A DNA stretch of 64,000 nucleotides from Actinomadura rifamycini DSM 43936 (GCF_000425065.1 NZ_KE384301.1:409145-473144), one strand, 5' to 3'. Shown: positions 16,543 to 25,708, counted from the first letter of the stretch. A program made the numbers and translations. The notes: generated by a model from the sequence alone, not told the origin.

Positions 16543-17723
16543 CCGAGCGCCCGCGCGGTCTCGGCGAGCCGCGCCCCCGACCACTCGGTCGGGACCAGCT
16601 CGCCGCCCTTCACCCGGTTCATCGAGATGTCGGACGGCTTCAGCCCGGAGTGGTCGTCCGGCCCGTACTCGTACCGGCCGTTGGGCGTCACGAGGGCGAG
16701 GCCCTCCAGCGCGTCGCGGATCTTCTCGCGGTCGCCGCCCGCCTGCTCGATCGCCGCGGCCAGGAGCCGGACGGCCGCGTAGCCGTCCATCGCGAACTGC
16801 GGCGGCGTGTACCCGTGCTTCTTCTCGAACGGGACCGACATCTCCTGGATCGACTGCTTCAGCTTCCCGTCGGGCAGGTGCTCTCCGACGACCCCGATGG
16901 CGCTCTGCACGTACACGCCTTCGGCCGCCTCCCCCACGGGGTCGAGCCACAGCTTGCTCGCCTGCGAGCCGGTCATGAACAGCGGGACGTCCAGCCCGGA
17001 CGACGGGTACTGCTTGGCCAGCGTCACCCCGGGCGGGCCGCTCGCCCACACGGCCAGGGCCTGCGCGCCGGAGTCGCGGACGTGGGTGAACAGCGGGCTG
17101 AAGCTGCCGGCGTTCGTCTCGAAGGGCTCCTCCCGGACGATCCGGACGCCGTGCCCGGCCGCGTGCGCCTTCATCCCCTCGAACCCGGCCATCGCGTACG
17201 CGCTCTTGGTGTCGTAGGCGACGGCGACCTCGGAGATGCCGTGCGCCTCGAAGTACTGGAGCATCGCCTGCGCGTACGTCGACGACAGCGCCGGGATCAC
17301 GAACGTGTACGAGCGGATCGGGTCGACCTGCTCGTCCGCGGGGGCCAGCGAGATGTAGGGGATCTTTTCCCGCTCGGCGAGGGGCTGGACGGCGAGCGCG
17401 ACGTTGGCGTACGTGGAGCCGATGATCGCGGTGACGTCCTGCGAGCGGAGCCGGTTGAAGTGCAGGACGCCCTGGTCGGGCGACGTGCGGTCGTCGAGGA
17501 CGACGAGCTCGACGCGCTCGCCGCCGATGCCGCCGGCGTCGTTGATCTGCTCGACGGCCAGTTCGACCGTCTTCTTCGCCTCGCCGCCGAGCGTGGCGTA
17601 GTTGCCGGTCAGGGACTCGATGAAGCCGATCTTGAGGGCGGAGCCGTCTCCGCCGCCGGAACCGCCGCAGGCGGTGGCGGCGGCGAGGACGGCCGCGGCG
17701 AGCAGGGGGACCATCTTGCGCAC
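16539..17723 (-). CDS. livK: Substrate-binding lipoprotein, LivK-like
   Basis: A 394-residue periplasmic-binding-protein-fold lipoprotein. The signal peptide ends in a lipobox (LAAATAC, Cys19), then a Gly-Ser linker and a type I binding domain starting LKIGFIESLTGNYATLGGE. It is the first gene of the importer operon, with a GTG start after GGGAGG and a sigma70-like promoter at 17,780-17,808. Relatives bind amino acids, amides or aromatic acids. The downstream ligase and oxygenase favour an aromatic acid, by inference only. Confidence 0.92.
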   Translation of the reverse strand: MRKMVPLLAAAVLAAATACGGSGGGDGSALKIGFIESLTGNYATLGGEAKKTVELAVEQINDAGGIGGERVELVVLDDRTSPDQGVLHFNRLRSQDVTAIIGSTYANVALAVQPLAEREKIPYISLAPADEQVDPIRSYTFVIPALSSTYAQAMLQYFEAHGISEVAVAYDTKSAYAMAGFEGMKAHAAGHGVRIVREEPFETNAGSFSPLFTHVRDSGAQALAVWASGPPGVTLAKQYPSSGLDVPLFMTGSQASKLWLDPVGEAAEGVYVQSAIGVVGEHLPDGKLKQSIQEMSVPFEKKHGYTPPQFAMDGYAAVRLLAAAIEQAGGDREKIRDALEGLALVTPNGRYEYGPDDHSGLKPSDISMNRVKGGELVPTEWSGARLAETARALG

Positions 17724-17779
17724 TGCTGCCTCCCGGGGTGGGGGATCGCTGCGGCGGGCGCCGGGGTGGGACCGCCTTG

Positions 17780-17808
17780 AAGTTAGGCGTATATTTCACG
17801 GCGGTCAA
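17780..17808 (-). promoter_or_regulatory. Promoter of the Liv operon with flanking inverted repeat
   Basis: On the minus strand TTGACC (17,808-17,803) and TAACTT (17,785-17,780) are separated by exactly 17 bp. Inverted CCTTGA/TCAAGG copies (17,775-17,780 and 17,805-17,810) frame the promoter, a likely operator for the divergent PaaX-type or the in-operon IclR regulator. Confidence 0.65.
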
Positions 17809-17901
17809 GGAATTGCCGAACGTGCCCGGTCCGGCGGCGGGACGGCCGCCGGACCGCCGTTACGCTGGCGCCATGAGGGGAGCCGAACGGGTGAGCGAAG
17901 A

Positions 17902-18825
17902 GTGAAGGGCCCCGACGCCGTGCCCGACGAGCGCGACGGCGGCGGGGACACGCACGGCACGCGGCCCGGACCGGACGGCGGCCCCTCGCTCCGGCTCCGG
18001 CCCCAGTCGCTGATGCTGACCTACCTCGGCAACTACGTGCTCGGGCGCGACATCGCGGTCTTCTCCGGCAGTTTCATCGAGACGTTCGCCCGCCTCGGCG
18101 TCGGCGAGCACGCGGTGCGCTCCACGCTGACCCGGATGGTCGCCCGCGGCCTGCTGGCGCGGCACCGGGACGGCCGCCGCATGCACTTCGGGCTGACCGC
18201 GCGCTCCGCCGCGATCCTGCGCGACGGAGAGGAGCGCGTCTGGCGGCGCGGCGTCCTCAACTCCGACTGGGACGGCACCTGGACCGTGCTCGCGTTCTCG
18301 ATGCCCGAGTCGTGGCAGCGCGCCCGCCACGACCTGCGCGCCCGGCTGACCTGGGCGGGCTTCGGCTCGCTGGGCAACGGCACGTGGATCGCCCCCTCGC
18401 GCCGGGACGTCCGCGCGATCGTCGGCGAACTCGGCCTGGAGGGGCGCCTGAAGGTGTTCTCCGGCCCGGCCGAGGAGCCCACCGACGTCCCGGCGATGCT
18501 GCGGGAGGCGTTCGACCTGGACGCCGTCGCGGACGGCTACCGCGCGTTCCTCGACCGCTGGGACCGCCCCGACCCGCTGCCGGACGCCCCCGACGACCTC
18601 GCCCGCTACCTGTGGATGACGACCGAGTGGCTGCGGCTCGTCCGCGACGACCCCCGGCTGCCCGTCGAGCACCTGCCGGGCGACTGGCCCGCCGTCCGCG
18701 GCCAGCAGGTCCTGCTGGAGCTGCGCGACCGGTACGAGGCGGGCGCCCGGCGGCTCGCCGACGCCGCCATCGAGGCCGTCCCCGTGCCGCCGCCCGCCGC
18801 CCCCGACACGGCCGCGGCGGGCTAG
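17902..18825 (+). CDS. PaaX-family transcriptional regulator
   Basis: A 307-residue PaaX-type repressor. An N-terminal winged helix (EHAVRSTLTRMVARGLLARHRDGRRMHFGLT) is followed by the PaaX domain (WDGTWTVLAFSMPE, GTWIAP) and the C-terminal PaaX_C region. Known members sense phenylacetyl-CoA or related thioesters. It diverges from the Liv operon, so control of that operon is likely. The GTG at 17,902 is the best in-frame start; another GTG follows six codons later. Confidence 0.85.
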   Translation: MKGPDAVPDERDGGGDTHGTRPGPDGGPSLRLRPQSLMLTYLGNYVLGRDIAVFSGSFIETFARLGVGEHAVRSTLTRMVARGLLARHRDGRRMHFGLTARSAAILRDGEERVWRRGVLNSDWDGTWTVLAFSMPESWQRARHDLRARLTWAGFGSLGNGTWIAPSRRDVRAIVGELGLEGRLKVFSGPAEEPTDVPAMLREAFDLDAVADGYRAFLDRWDRPDPLPDAPDDLARYLWMTTEWLRLVRDDPRLPVEHLPGDWPAVRGQQVLLELRDRYEAGARRLADAAIEAVPVPPPAAPDTAAAG

Positions 18826-19613
18826 CGGTCCCGGGCCGCGGCCCGCAGCGCCCCCAGGCCGTGCGCGATCGGCGGCCGCCGGTCGCCGCCGCGCCGCACG
18901 CACGCGATGATCCGGCGGGACGGGACGCCCTCCCCGCGCAGCGGCACCCGCACCACCCCGTCGTCCGGCGGGAGCGGCGCCAGCCGCGGCACCAGCCCGA
19001 CCCCGAACCCGCGCGCGACCAGCGCCGACACCGCGAACCACTCGTTGGCCTCGTGCACGATGCGGGGAGCGAACCCGGCGGACGCGCAGGACGCGAGCAT
19101 CAGCCGGTGCTGGTCGGGGCGATCCGGCGAGCCGATCCACGGCTCCCCCGCCGCCGGGGCGCCCGCGCTGGGAATGACCACCGCGATGTCGTACCGGTGG
19201 GACAGCAGGAGGTGCGCGGCGTCCCCGCTCTCCTTCTCGCTCATCCGCACCTCGAGGCCGGGGTGCTCCTCGCGCAGCCGCGCGACGGCGGGCGCGACCA
19301 GCGCGGCGAGGGCGCTGGACACGCTGCAGATCCGCACCCGGCCGGCGTCGCCCGTCCGGTGCGCGGCGAGATCGGCGCGGGCCCGCTCCCACTGGGCGGC
19401 CAGCGCGTCGGCGTGCCGCAGCGCGGTGTGCGCCGCCGCGGTGAGCCGCACCCGGCGGCCCTGCGCCTCCAGCAGCTCGACGCCGAGGTCGCGGGCGAGC
19501 TGCCGGAGCTGCTGCGACACCGTCGAGGGCGTCAGGTGCAGCGCCTCCGCCGTCGCCGTCACGGTGCCGCGCTCCCGCAGGACGCGCAGTGTCTCCAGGC
19601 GGCGGTCGATCAT
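18822..19613 (-). CDS. LysR-family regulator of the EamA exporter
   Basis: A 263-residue LysR protein with the N-terminal HTH (GTVTATAEALHLTPSTVSQQLRQL) and a substrate domain from about residue 85. It diverges from the exporter gene 74 bp away and probably controls it. Its stop codon shares the quartet CTAG (18,822-18,825) with the stop of the converging PaaX gene. Slightly shorter than the usual 300 residues. Confidence 0.88.
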   Translation of the reverse strand: MIDRRLETLRVLRERGTVTATAEALHLTPSTVSQQLRQLARDLGVELLEAQGRRVRLTAAAHTALRHADALAAQWERARADLAAHRTGDAGRVRICSVSSALAALVAPAVARLREEHPGLEVRMSEKESGDAAHLLLSHRYDIAVVIPSAGAPAAGEPWIGSPDRPDQHRLMLASCASAGFAPRIVHEANEWFAVSALVARGFGVGLVPRLAPLPPDDGVVRVPLRGEGVPSRRIIACVRRGGDRRPPIAHGLGALRAAARDR

Positions 19614-19686
19614 GCGGCCATTCAACACGGTTCCGTGCAGAAGCATTCGATGGACCCGGACGGTCGCGGCTTCCGAGACTGGCGGC

Positions 19687-20580
19687 ATGGTGAACAGACC
19701 CGAGGTGCCGGGCCCGGTCCTGCTGCTGGGCAGCGTCGTGACCGTCCAGGTGGGACTGGCGTGCGGCAAGGCGATGTTCGCGGTCGCGGGGACGGCGGGC
19801 GTGATCGTCCTGCGGCTGGGGTTCGCGGCGCTCGTCCTGCTGCTCCTGCGCCGCCCGCGGGCGCCGGACCGCGCGGCGCGCGGCACGGTCGCGGCGCTCG
19901 GCGTCGCCATCGCGGGCATGCACCTCATCTATCCGGCGCTGGAGCGGCTGCCCGTCGGGGTCGCGTCCACCCTGCAGTTCCTCGGGCCGCTGACGCTCGC
20001 GCTCGTCCGGGCCCGGCGCCCCCTCGACCTGCTGTGGGCGGCGCTCGCCGGGACGGGCGTGCTGCTGATCTACCGCCCGTTCGGCGATCCGGTCTCCCCG
20101 TCCGGGGCGGCGCTGGCGCTGGGGGCGGGCGCCTGCATGGCGGCCTACCTGGTGCTGACCCGGCGCGCGGGCGCGCTCGCCGGTGCCCCGCTGGCCTGGG
20201 GCGTCGCGGTCGCGGCGCTGCTCGTCCTGCCGCTGGCGCCGCTCGCGGAAGGCGCCGTGCTCCGGCCGGGCGTGCTCGCGGCCGGGCTGGGCGTCGCGCT
20301 GCTGTCGGCGGTCGTCCCGTGGTCGCTGGACCGGGCCGCGCTGCGGCGCATGCCGGAGCAGGCCGCCGCGGTCATGGTGAGCCTCGAACCGGCGGCCGCC
20401 GCGCTGGCGGGGCTCGTCCTGCTGGGCGAACGCCTGGGCCCGGCGGCGTGGCTCGCCGTCGCCTGCGTGTCGGCGGCCTCCGCCGGAGTCGCGTGCACGC
20501 AACGCCGGCCCCGCGAGCCCGCGGCGCCCGCGCCGCCGCCCGAGGACGACCGCGCCCCGGTCACGCGGGACGCACGGTGA
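19687..20580 (+). CDS. EamA/RhtA-family metabolite exporter
   Basis: A 297-residue drug/metabolite transporter with ten hydrophobic segments arranged as two EamA halves. The second half carries SLEPAAAALAGLVLLGERL, as in the RhtA threonine/homoserine exporter branch. Divergent from a LysR gene, a common pairing for amino-acid exporters. The tail after about residue 275 is Pro/Glu-rich. Confidence 0.87.
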   Translation: MVNRPEVPGPVLLLGSVVTVQVGLACGKAMFAVAGTAGVIVLRLGFAALVLLLLRRPRAPDRAARGTVAALGVAIAGMHLIYPALERLPVGVASTLQFLGPLTLALVRARRPLDLLWAALAGTGVLLIYRPFGDPVSPSGAALALGAGACMAAYLVLTRRAGALAGAPLAWGVAVAALLVLPLAPLAEGAVLRPGVLAAGLGVALLSAVVPWSLDRAALRRMPEQAAAVMVSLEPAAAALAGLVLLGERLGPAAWLAVACVSAASAGVACTQRRPREPAAPAPPPEDDRAPVTRDAR

Positions 20581-20598
20581 GCGGCCGCCGCGCCGCGC

Positions 20599-21420
20599 TC
20601 AGGGACGGCGGCGGCCGACACCGGCCAGGGTGAACGTCCGCTCGGGCGTGTCGCCGGCCGGTGCGCCCGCGTCGGGACGCCACTGCGGCGTGTAGGTCAG
20701 GCCGGGCTCGACGAGCTCGAAGCAGCCGACGATGTCGAGGATGCGGGCGCGCGAGCGCCCCCAGAAGTGGCCGTCGGTGGGCTGGAACACCTTGCCGACG
20801 TTCCCGCCGGACTCGGGCTCGGGGTCCTGGGTGATGTGCGTGAACACCAGGTGCCCGCCGGGCGGGAGCGCGTCGTGCACGGCGCCGACGGCCTTCGCGG
20901 CCTCGGCGTCGTCGTCGATGAAGTGCAGGACGCGGTCGAGGATGCACGCGACCGGGCGGTCGACGTCGATGAGGGCGCGGACGGCCGGGTCGTCGAAGAC
21001 CGCCGCGGGCCGCCGCGGATCGCACCGGACGACGGCGGTGCGGCCCGCGCCGGGGCGGCCCGCCAGCAGGGCGCGCGCGTGCGCGAGGACGACGGGGTCG
21101 CCGTCGGCGAACACCACGGCGGCGTCCGGCGCGACCTCGGCGGCGACCTCGTGGACGTTGCCGCGGGCGGGCAGCTTGGTGCCGATGTCGATGAACTGGC
21201 GGACGCCCTCGCCCGCGAGGTGGCGGACGGCGCGGCCGATGAACGCGTGGTTCTCCCGGGCCGCCGTCCGCGCCTCGGGGATGACGCCCAGCAACTGCTC
21301 GGCGACCTCGCGGTCTGCGGCGTAGTTGTCCTTGCCGCCGAGGAGGTAGTCGTAGATCCGTGCCGTGTTCGGTGTCGTCAGGTCGACGTCCGCGGGCGTC
21401 CCCCGCCTCTCGTCGCTCAT
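20599..21420 (-). CDS. SAM-dependent methyltransferase, Methyltransf_19 (DUF574)
   Basis: A 273-residue protein with the family's N-terminal signature TPNTARIYDYLLGGKDNYAADRE and the SAM motif FIDIGTKLPARGNVHEVA. These proteins are abundant in filamentous actinomycetes and have no assigned substrate. It stands alone, converging with the EamA gene 18 bp away. Confidence 0.9.
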   Translation of the reverse strand: MSDERRGTPADVDLTTPNTARIYDYLLGGKDNYAADREVAEQLLGVIPEARTAARENHAFIGRAVRHLAGEGVRQFIDIGTKLPARGNVHEVAAEVAPDAAVVFADGDPVVLAHARALLAGRPGAGRTAVVRCDPRRPAAVFDDPAVRALIDVDRPVACILDRVLHFIDDDAEAAKAVGAVHDALPPGGHLVFTHITQDPEPESGGNVGKVFQPTDGHFWGRSRARILDIVGCFELVEPGLTYTPQWRPDAGAPAGDTPERTFTLAGVGRRRP

Positions 21421-21519
21421 GTCGTCTCCGCTCGTCCCGGGAGAGGGATCCTCTCACGGAACGCAGTGTGCTCGCGCCGGTTCACCCTGTGGTCGCGGCC
21501 GATCACGCGGGGCGTCCGG

Positions 21520-22134
21520 TCACTGCAGCAGGTCGACGAGTCCGGGGTCGGGGCCGCCGTCCGGGTCGGCGGCGCGGGCGGCGCGCAGCGCGGCGACGAG
21601 GGTCGCGGACGCCGTCGCGACGAGCGTCGCGCGCGGCACGTCGCGGTGCCGCAGGCGGTCGGCGATGATCTCGTCGAGGAGCGCCACCCAGCCGCGCATC
21701 GCGGTGCGCAGCGCCGGCCGCGGGGGGTCGGCGACGCCGAGGGCGTCGAGCAGCCGCCGCGCGCCCTGCCAGCGCAGGTCCTCGATGATCGCGCGCACCT
21801 CGGGGTCGGACCCGTTGCCGCCGCGCATGAGGGCGAGGAACCCGGCGGCGTTGTCCTCCATGAAGGCGATGTGCCGGTCGAGCGCCCCGCGCAGCCGCTC
21901 GGCGGGCGCGCCGTCCGCCGGCAGGGACTCGTGGACCGTGCGGAGCCGGTCGGCGGCGGCGCGGATCGTCGCCAGGTAGAGGCCGCGCTTGTTGCCGAAA
22001 TGGTGCGCGATGAGCCCGTACGCGACACCGGCGCGGCGCGCGATCTCGCTGGTGGTGACCTCGTCGTACGCGCGCTCGGTGAACAGCTCGGCGGCGGCGT
22101 CGACGAGCAGCGCGCGGCGGTCGGGCCCGGTCAT
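21520..22134 (-). CDS. TetR-family repressor of the SDR gene
   Basis: A 204-residue TetR protein with the HTH TTSEIARRAGVAYGLIAHHFGNKRGLY at about 28-54. It diverges from a short-chain dehydrogenase, and a perfect palindrome sits in the 87-bp gap. Autorepression and repression of the dehydrogenase are the natural model. Confidence 0.9.
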   Translation of the reverse strand: MTGPDRRALLVDAAAELFTERAYDEVTTSEIARRAGVAYGLIAHHFGNKRGLYLATIRAAADRLRTVHESLPADGAPAERLRGALDRHIAFMEDNAAGFLALMRGGNGSDPEVRAIIEDLRWQGARRLLDALGVADPPRPALRTAMRGWVALLDEIIADRLRHRDVPRATLVATASATLVAALRAARAADPDGGPDPGLVDLLQ

Positions 22135-22151
22135 CGGCGGCTCCTCCGGTG

Positions 22152-22207
22152 TTGACGCGGCGGCGGGAACGCGCCTAGGTTCGCAGTTGACTGATAATCA
22201 GTCAACT
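22152..22207 (+). promoter_or_regulatory. SDR promoter with perfect palindromic TetR operator
   Basis: TTGACG (22,152) and TAGGTT (22,176) are 18 bp apart. Immediately after lies a perfect 11-1-11 palindrome (22,185-22,207; arms AGTTGACTGAT and ATCAGTCAACT) covering the expected transcription start. It is well placed for the adjacent TetR protein. Confidence 0.8.
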
Positions 22208-22221
22208 TCGGGAGGCGGTAC

Positions 22222-23010
22222 ATGGACCTGACGGGGACGCCGATCCTGCTCACCGGCGCGTCCAGCGGCATCGGCCGGGCCCTGGCGTTCGCGCTGGCGG
22301 GGCGGGGCGCCCGGCTGGCGATCGCGGCGCGCAGGCGGGACGAGCTGGAGTCTGCGGCGGACGAGATCGCCGCCCGCGGCGGGACGCGGCCGCTGGTGTT
22401 CGGGGCCGACCTGTCGCGGGCGGGCGCCGCCGCGGAGCTCGGGCGGGAGGCGGTCGCCGCGCTCGGGTCCGTCCGGGTGCTGGTGAACAACGCGGGCGCC
22501 GGACTGGTGGGGACGCAGGCGGAGCTGGGCGACGGCGAGGCGGCGCGCGCGCTGTTCGAGACGAACTTCTGGTCGCCGATCGCGCTGACCCGCGCGGTGC
22601 TGCCCGCCCTGCGCGACGGCGGAGGCGGGGGGCTCGTCGTGAACGTCACGTCCACGCTGCAGTCCGTCCCGATCCCCACGCTCGGGTACTACGGCGCGGC
22701 CAAGGCGGCGCTCGGACACGCCACCCGGACGCTGCGCAACGAGCTGCGCGGCACGGGCGTCCGCGTGCTGGAGGTCGTCCCGGGCGCCACCGACACCGCC
22801 ACCCGGGACGTCGACCTCCTGCCGTGGCGGAACGGGCCCGTCCGGACGCCGCCGCCGGTGAGCCCCGAGTCGGCCGCGCGGGCGATCGTCCGGGCGATCG
22901 AGGGCGGCGCGCGGCGGCGGGCCCACCCCGCCACGTCGCTGGTGCCGCTGGAGGTGCCGGCGGCGGGGCGGCTGATCGCGTCGTTCGTCGCCAGGCGGGT
23001 CGATACCTGA
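22222..23010 (+). CDS. Short-chain dehydrogenase/reductase
   Basis: A 262-residue classical SDR. The nucleotide motif is TGASSGIGRA, the NNAG motif is NNAGAG, and the active site is Tyr-x3-Lys in YYGAAKAAL with the preceding Ser (NVTSTLQS). Basic Arg residues after beta-2 (AARRRDEL) favour NADP(H). It starts after GGGAGG and is controlled by the divergent TetR gene. Substrate unknown. Confidence 0.9.
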   Translation: MDLTGTPILLTGASSGIGRALAFALAGRGARLAIAARRRDELESAADEIAARGGTRPLVFGADLSRAGAAAELGREAVAALGSVRVLVNNAGAGLVGTQAELGDGEAARALFETNFWSPIALTRAVLPALRDGGGGGLVVNVTSTLQSVPIPTLGYYGAAKAALGHATRTLRNELRGTGVRVLEVVPGATDTATRDVDLLPWRNGPVRTPPPVSPESAARAIVRAIEGGARRRAHPATSLVPLEVPAAGRLIASFVARRVDT

Positions 23011-23026
23011 CCGCCCGGCCGGGCGG

Positions 23027-24208
23027 TCAGGGCAGGAGCGGCGCGGGGTCGGCGAGGAGCCGCTCGATGACCAGGCCGGCGGCGCCGAGGACGGCGGCGC
23101 CGTCGGCGAGCGCGGACACCTCGACGGGCGGCACGGCGCGGCGCAGGGACCCCGGCCCCGCGGCGAGGGCGTCGCGCAGCGGCGGGACGATCCAGTCGGC
23201 GAGCGGCGGGTAGACGCCGCCCAGCACGATCGTGTCCGGGTCGAGGAGGTTGACGGCGGCGGCGAGCGCGCCGCCGAGGGCGCGGCCCGCGCGGGCCGCG
23301 GCGGCGGACGCCGTCCCGTCGCCGGCGGCCAGCCGGGCGGCGAGGGCGTCGAGCGGCGCGCCGCCCGCGGGGATCCCGGCGGCGCGCAGCAGGGCGTCCC
23401 GCCCGGCGACCTGCTCCAGGCAGCCGCGGCCGCCGCAGGGGCAGGGCGGGCCGGACGGCTCGGCGACGAGGTGGCCGAGCTCCCCGGCGAAGCCGTGCGC
23501 GCCGCGGAAGACGCGGCCGTCCACGACGATGCCGGCGCCGATGCCGATCTCGCCGGAGACGTGGACGAAGTCGCCGAGGCGGGCGCCGCCGCCGAACCAC
23601 AGCTCCCCAAGCGCCGCGAGGTTGGCCTCGTTGTCGTACTCGGCGCGCAGCCCGGCGAGCGCGCCGGTCACCGGCACGTCCGTCCAGCCCAGGTTCGGGG
23701 CGTGCCGGACGACGCCGTTCTCGCGGTCGAGCAGGCCGGGCAGCGCGACGGCGGCGCCGGCCACGGTGAGGCCCTGCCCGGCGGCCGCGGCGGCGGCCTC
23801 GTCCGCGAGCCCGGCGAGCGCGGCGAGGACGGCGGCGGGTTCCCGGCCGCGGTTGTCGCCGGTGACGACGTGCCGGTAGCGGACCCGGCGGGCCAGGTCC
23901 AGGACGCACGCGGACAGGTGGTCGACGCCCACCTCCAGCCCGAGCCCGGCGGCGCCGTCGCCGCGCAGCGACACGGCCACGCCCGGGCGGCCGCGCTCGC
24001 CCTCGTGGACGGGCGCGCCGTCGACGACGAGGCCGGCGCCGTCCAGGATCCCGACGAGGTTGGACACCGTGGTCTTGGTGAACCCGGTCAGCTCGGCGAG
24101 GCGGGCCCGGGTGACGGGCTGGTGCCGGGCGATGTGCTCCAGGACGACGGCGAGGTTCCGGACGCGCATCGTGGCGTGCCGGACGGGGACGTTCCCGGAG
24201 TTCGTCAT
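23027..24208 (-). CDS. ROK-family repressor, XylR-like
   Basis: A 393-residue ROK protein. The N-terminal MarR-like HTH (TRARLAELTGFTKTTVSNLV) precedes a sugar-kinase-like domain carrying the ROK zinc site CPCGGRGCLEQ. It diverges from xylB with 91 bp between starts. In actinomycetes this layout controls xylose catabolism, with xylose relieving repression. Confidence 0.9.
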   Translation of the reverse strand: MTNSGNVPVRHATMRVRNLAVVLEHIARHQPVTRARLAELTGFTKTTVSNLVGILDGAGLVVDGAPVHEGERGRPGVAVSLRGDGAAGLGLEVGVDHLSACVLDLARRVRYRHVVTGDNRGREPAAVLAALAGLADEAAAAAAGQGLTVAGAAVALPGLLDRENGVVRHAPNLGWTDVPVTGALAGLRAEYDNEANLAALGELWFGGGARLGDFVHVSGEIGIGAGIVVDGRVFRGAHGFAGELGHLVAEPSGPPCPCGGRGCLEQVAGRDALLRAAGIPAGGAPLDALAARLAAGDGTASAAAARAGRALGGALAAAVNLLDPDTIVLGGVYPPLADWIVPPLRDALAAGPGSLRRAVPPVEVSALADGAAVLGAAGLVIERLLADPAPLLP

Positions 24209-24299
24209 GGACGCACCCTAATTCAGTCGCGGCTATAGGCAGGTGCCGGGTCGGCTGCTACGTTACTTAAGTCCACATCGTTGACGAAAAGGGGTCCGG
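24209..24299. promoter_or_regulatory. xylB / ROK repressor intergenic control region
   Basis: This 91-bp gap between divergent starts contains the 8-bp palindrome ACTTAAGT near 24,265-24,272, a plausible core of the repressor operator, and GTTGACG close to the xylB start. Confidence 0.4.
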
Positions 24300-25697
24300 A
24301 TGGCCGAGGGGCTGGTCGCGGGCGTCGACTCCTCGACGCAGTCGACGAAGGTCGTGCTGTGCCGCACGTCCGACGGCACCGTGGTCGACACGGCGTCGGC
24401 GCCGCATCCCGACGGCACCGAATGCCACCCGGACCGCTGGTGGGACGCGCTGTCGCGGCTGCGCCCCCTGCTCGAGCGGGCGGACGCCGTGGCCGTCGCC
24501 GCGCAGCAGCACGGCATGGTCGCGCTCGACGCCGGCGGCGAGGCGGTCCGGCCCGCCCTGCTGTGGAACGACACCCGCTCCGCCCCGCAGGCGCGCGCGC
24601 TCGTGGACGAACTCGGCGGCGCGCGGGTGTGGGCGGAGCGGACGGGCAGCGTGCCCGTCGCGTCGTTCACGGTGACCAAGCTGCGCTGGATGGCCGAGCA
24701 CGAACCGGAGAACGCGCGTCGCACCGAGCGGGTGCTGCTCCCCCACGACTGGCTGACGCTGCGGCTCGGCTCCGACGGCCCGGTCACCGACCGCGGCGAC
24801 GCGTCCGGCACCGGCTACTGGTCGCCCGCCGAGGGCGCCTACCTGCCGGACGTCCTGCGCGCCGCGCTCGGCCGCGACGCCGAGCCGCCGCGGGTGGCGG
24901 GCCCCGGCGAGCGGGTCGGGACGACGTCCTGGGGCGCGGCGCTCGGCGCCGGCACGGGCGACAACATGGGCGCGGCCCTCGGCCTCGGGCTGCGGCCCGG
25001 CGACGTCGTGCTGTCGGTCGGGACGTCCGGGACGGCGTTCGCGGTCGCGGACGCCCCCGCCGCCGACCCGTCCGGCCTGGTCGCGGGCTTCGCCGACGCG
25101 ACCGGCCGGTTCCTGCCGCTGGTCTGCACGCTGAACGCCGCCCGGATCCCGGAGGCCGCCGCCCGCCTCACCGGCGCGACGCTGGACGAGCTGTCGGCGC
25201 TGGCCCTCGCCGCCGAGCCGGGCGCGGGCGGGCTGACGCTGCTGCCCTACCTGGACGGCGAGCGCACCCCCGACCGCCCGGACGCGACGGGCGTCCTCAC
25301 CGGGCTCACCACGGTGAACGCCACCCGGGAGAACATGGCGCGGGCGGCGGTGGAGGCGCTGCTGTGCTCGCTCGCCGACGCCGTCGACCACCTCGCGGCC
25401 CAGGGCGTCCGGCCGCGCCGCACCCTGCTGATCGGCGGCGGCGCGCGCGCCGAGGCCGTCCGCCGGCTGGCCCCCGCGATCCTCGGCACGCCCGTCACCG
25501 TGCCCGACCCCGCCGAGTACGTGGCGCTCGGCGCCGCCCGGCAGGCCGCGTGGGCGCTGGCCGGGACGCCCGAACCGCCGGACTGGCCGCCGCCGGCCGC
25601 CACCGAGTACACCGCCGACCGCGTCGAGGCGGCCGTCCGCGCGCGCTACGCCGCGCTGCGCGACACCGCCCCGGCGCTGGGTACGGCGGCCGAGTAA
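24300..25697 (+). CDS. xylB: Xylulokinase
   Basis: A 465-residue FGGY kinase that phosphorylates D-xylulose to xylulose 5-phosphate. Phosphate-1 motif VDSSTQSTKVVL, the conserved GDN with the catalytic Asp (GTGDNMGAALGLGL), LSVGTSGTAF and the adenosine motif IGGGARAEAVRR are present. It is followed 11 bp later by xylA in one transcription unit. Confidence 0.96.
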   Translation: MAEGLVAGVDSSTQSTKVVLCRTSDGTVVDTASAPHPDGTECHPDRWWDALSRLRPLLERADAVAVAAQQHGMVALDAGGEAVRPALLWNDTRSAPQARALVDELGGARVWAERTGSVPVASFTVTKLRWMAEHEPENARRTERVLLPHDWLTLRLGSDGPVTDRGDASGTGYWSPAEGAYLPDVLRAALGRDAEPPRVAGPGERVGTTSWGAALGAGTGDNMGAALGLGLRPGDVVLSVGTSGTAFAVADAPAADPSGLVAGFADATGRFLPLVCTLNAARIPEAAARLTGATLDELSALALAAEPGAGGLTLLPYLDGERTPDRPDATGVLTGLTTVNATRENMARAAVEALLCSLADAVDHLAAQGVRPRRTLLIGGGARAEAVRRLAPAILGTPVTVPDPAEYVALGAARQAAWALAGTPEPPDWPPPAATEYTADRVEAAVRARYAALRDTAPALGTAAE

Positions 25698-25708
25698 GGA
25701 GGGACGAC

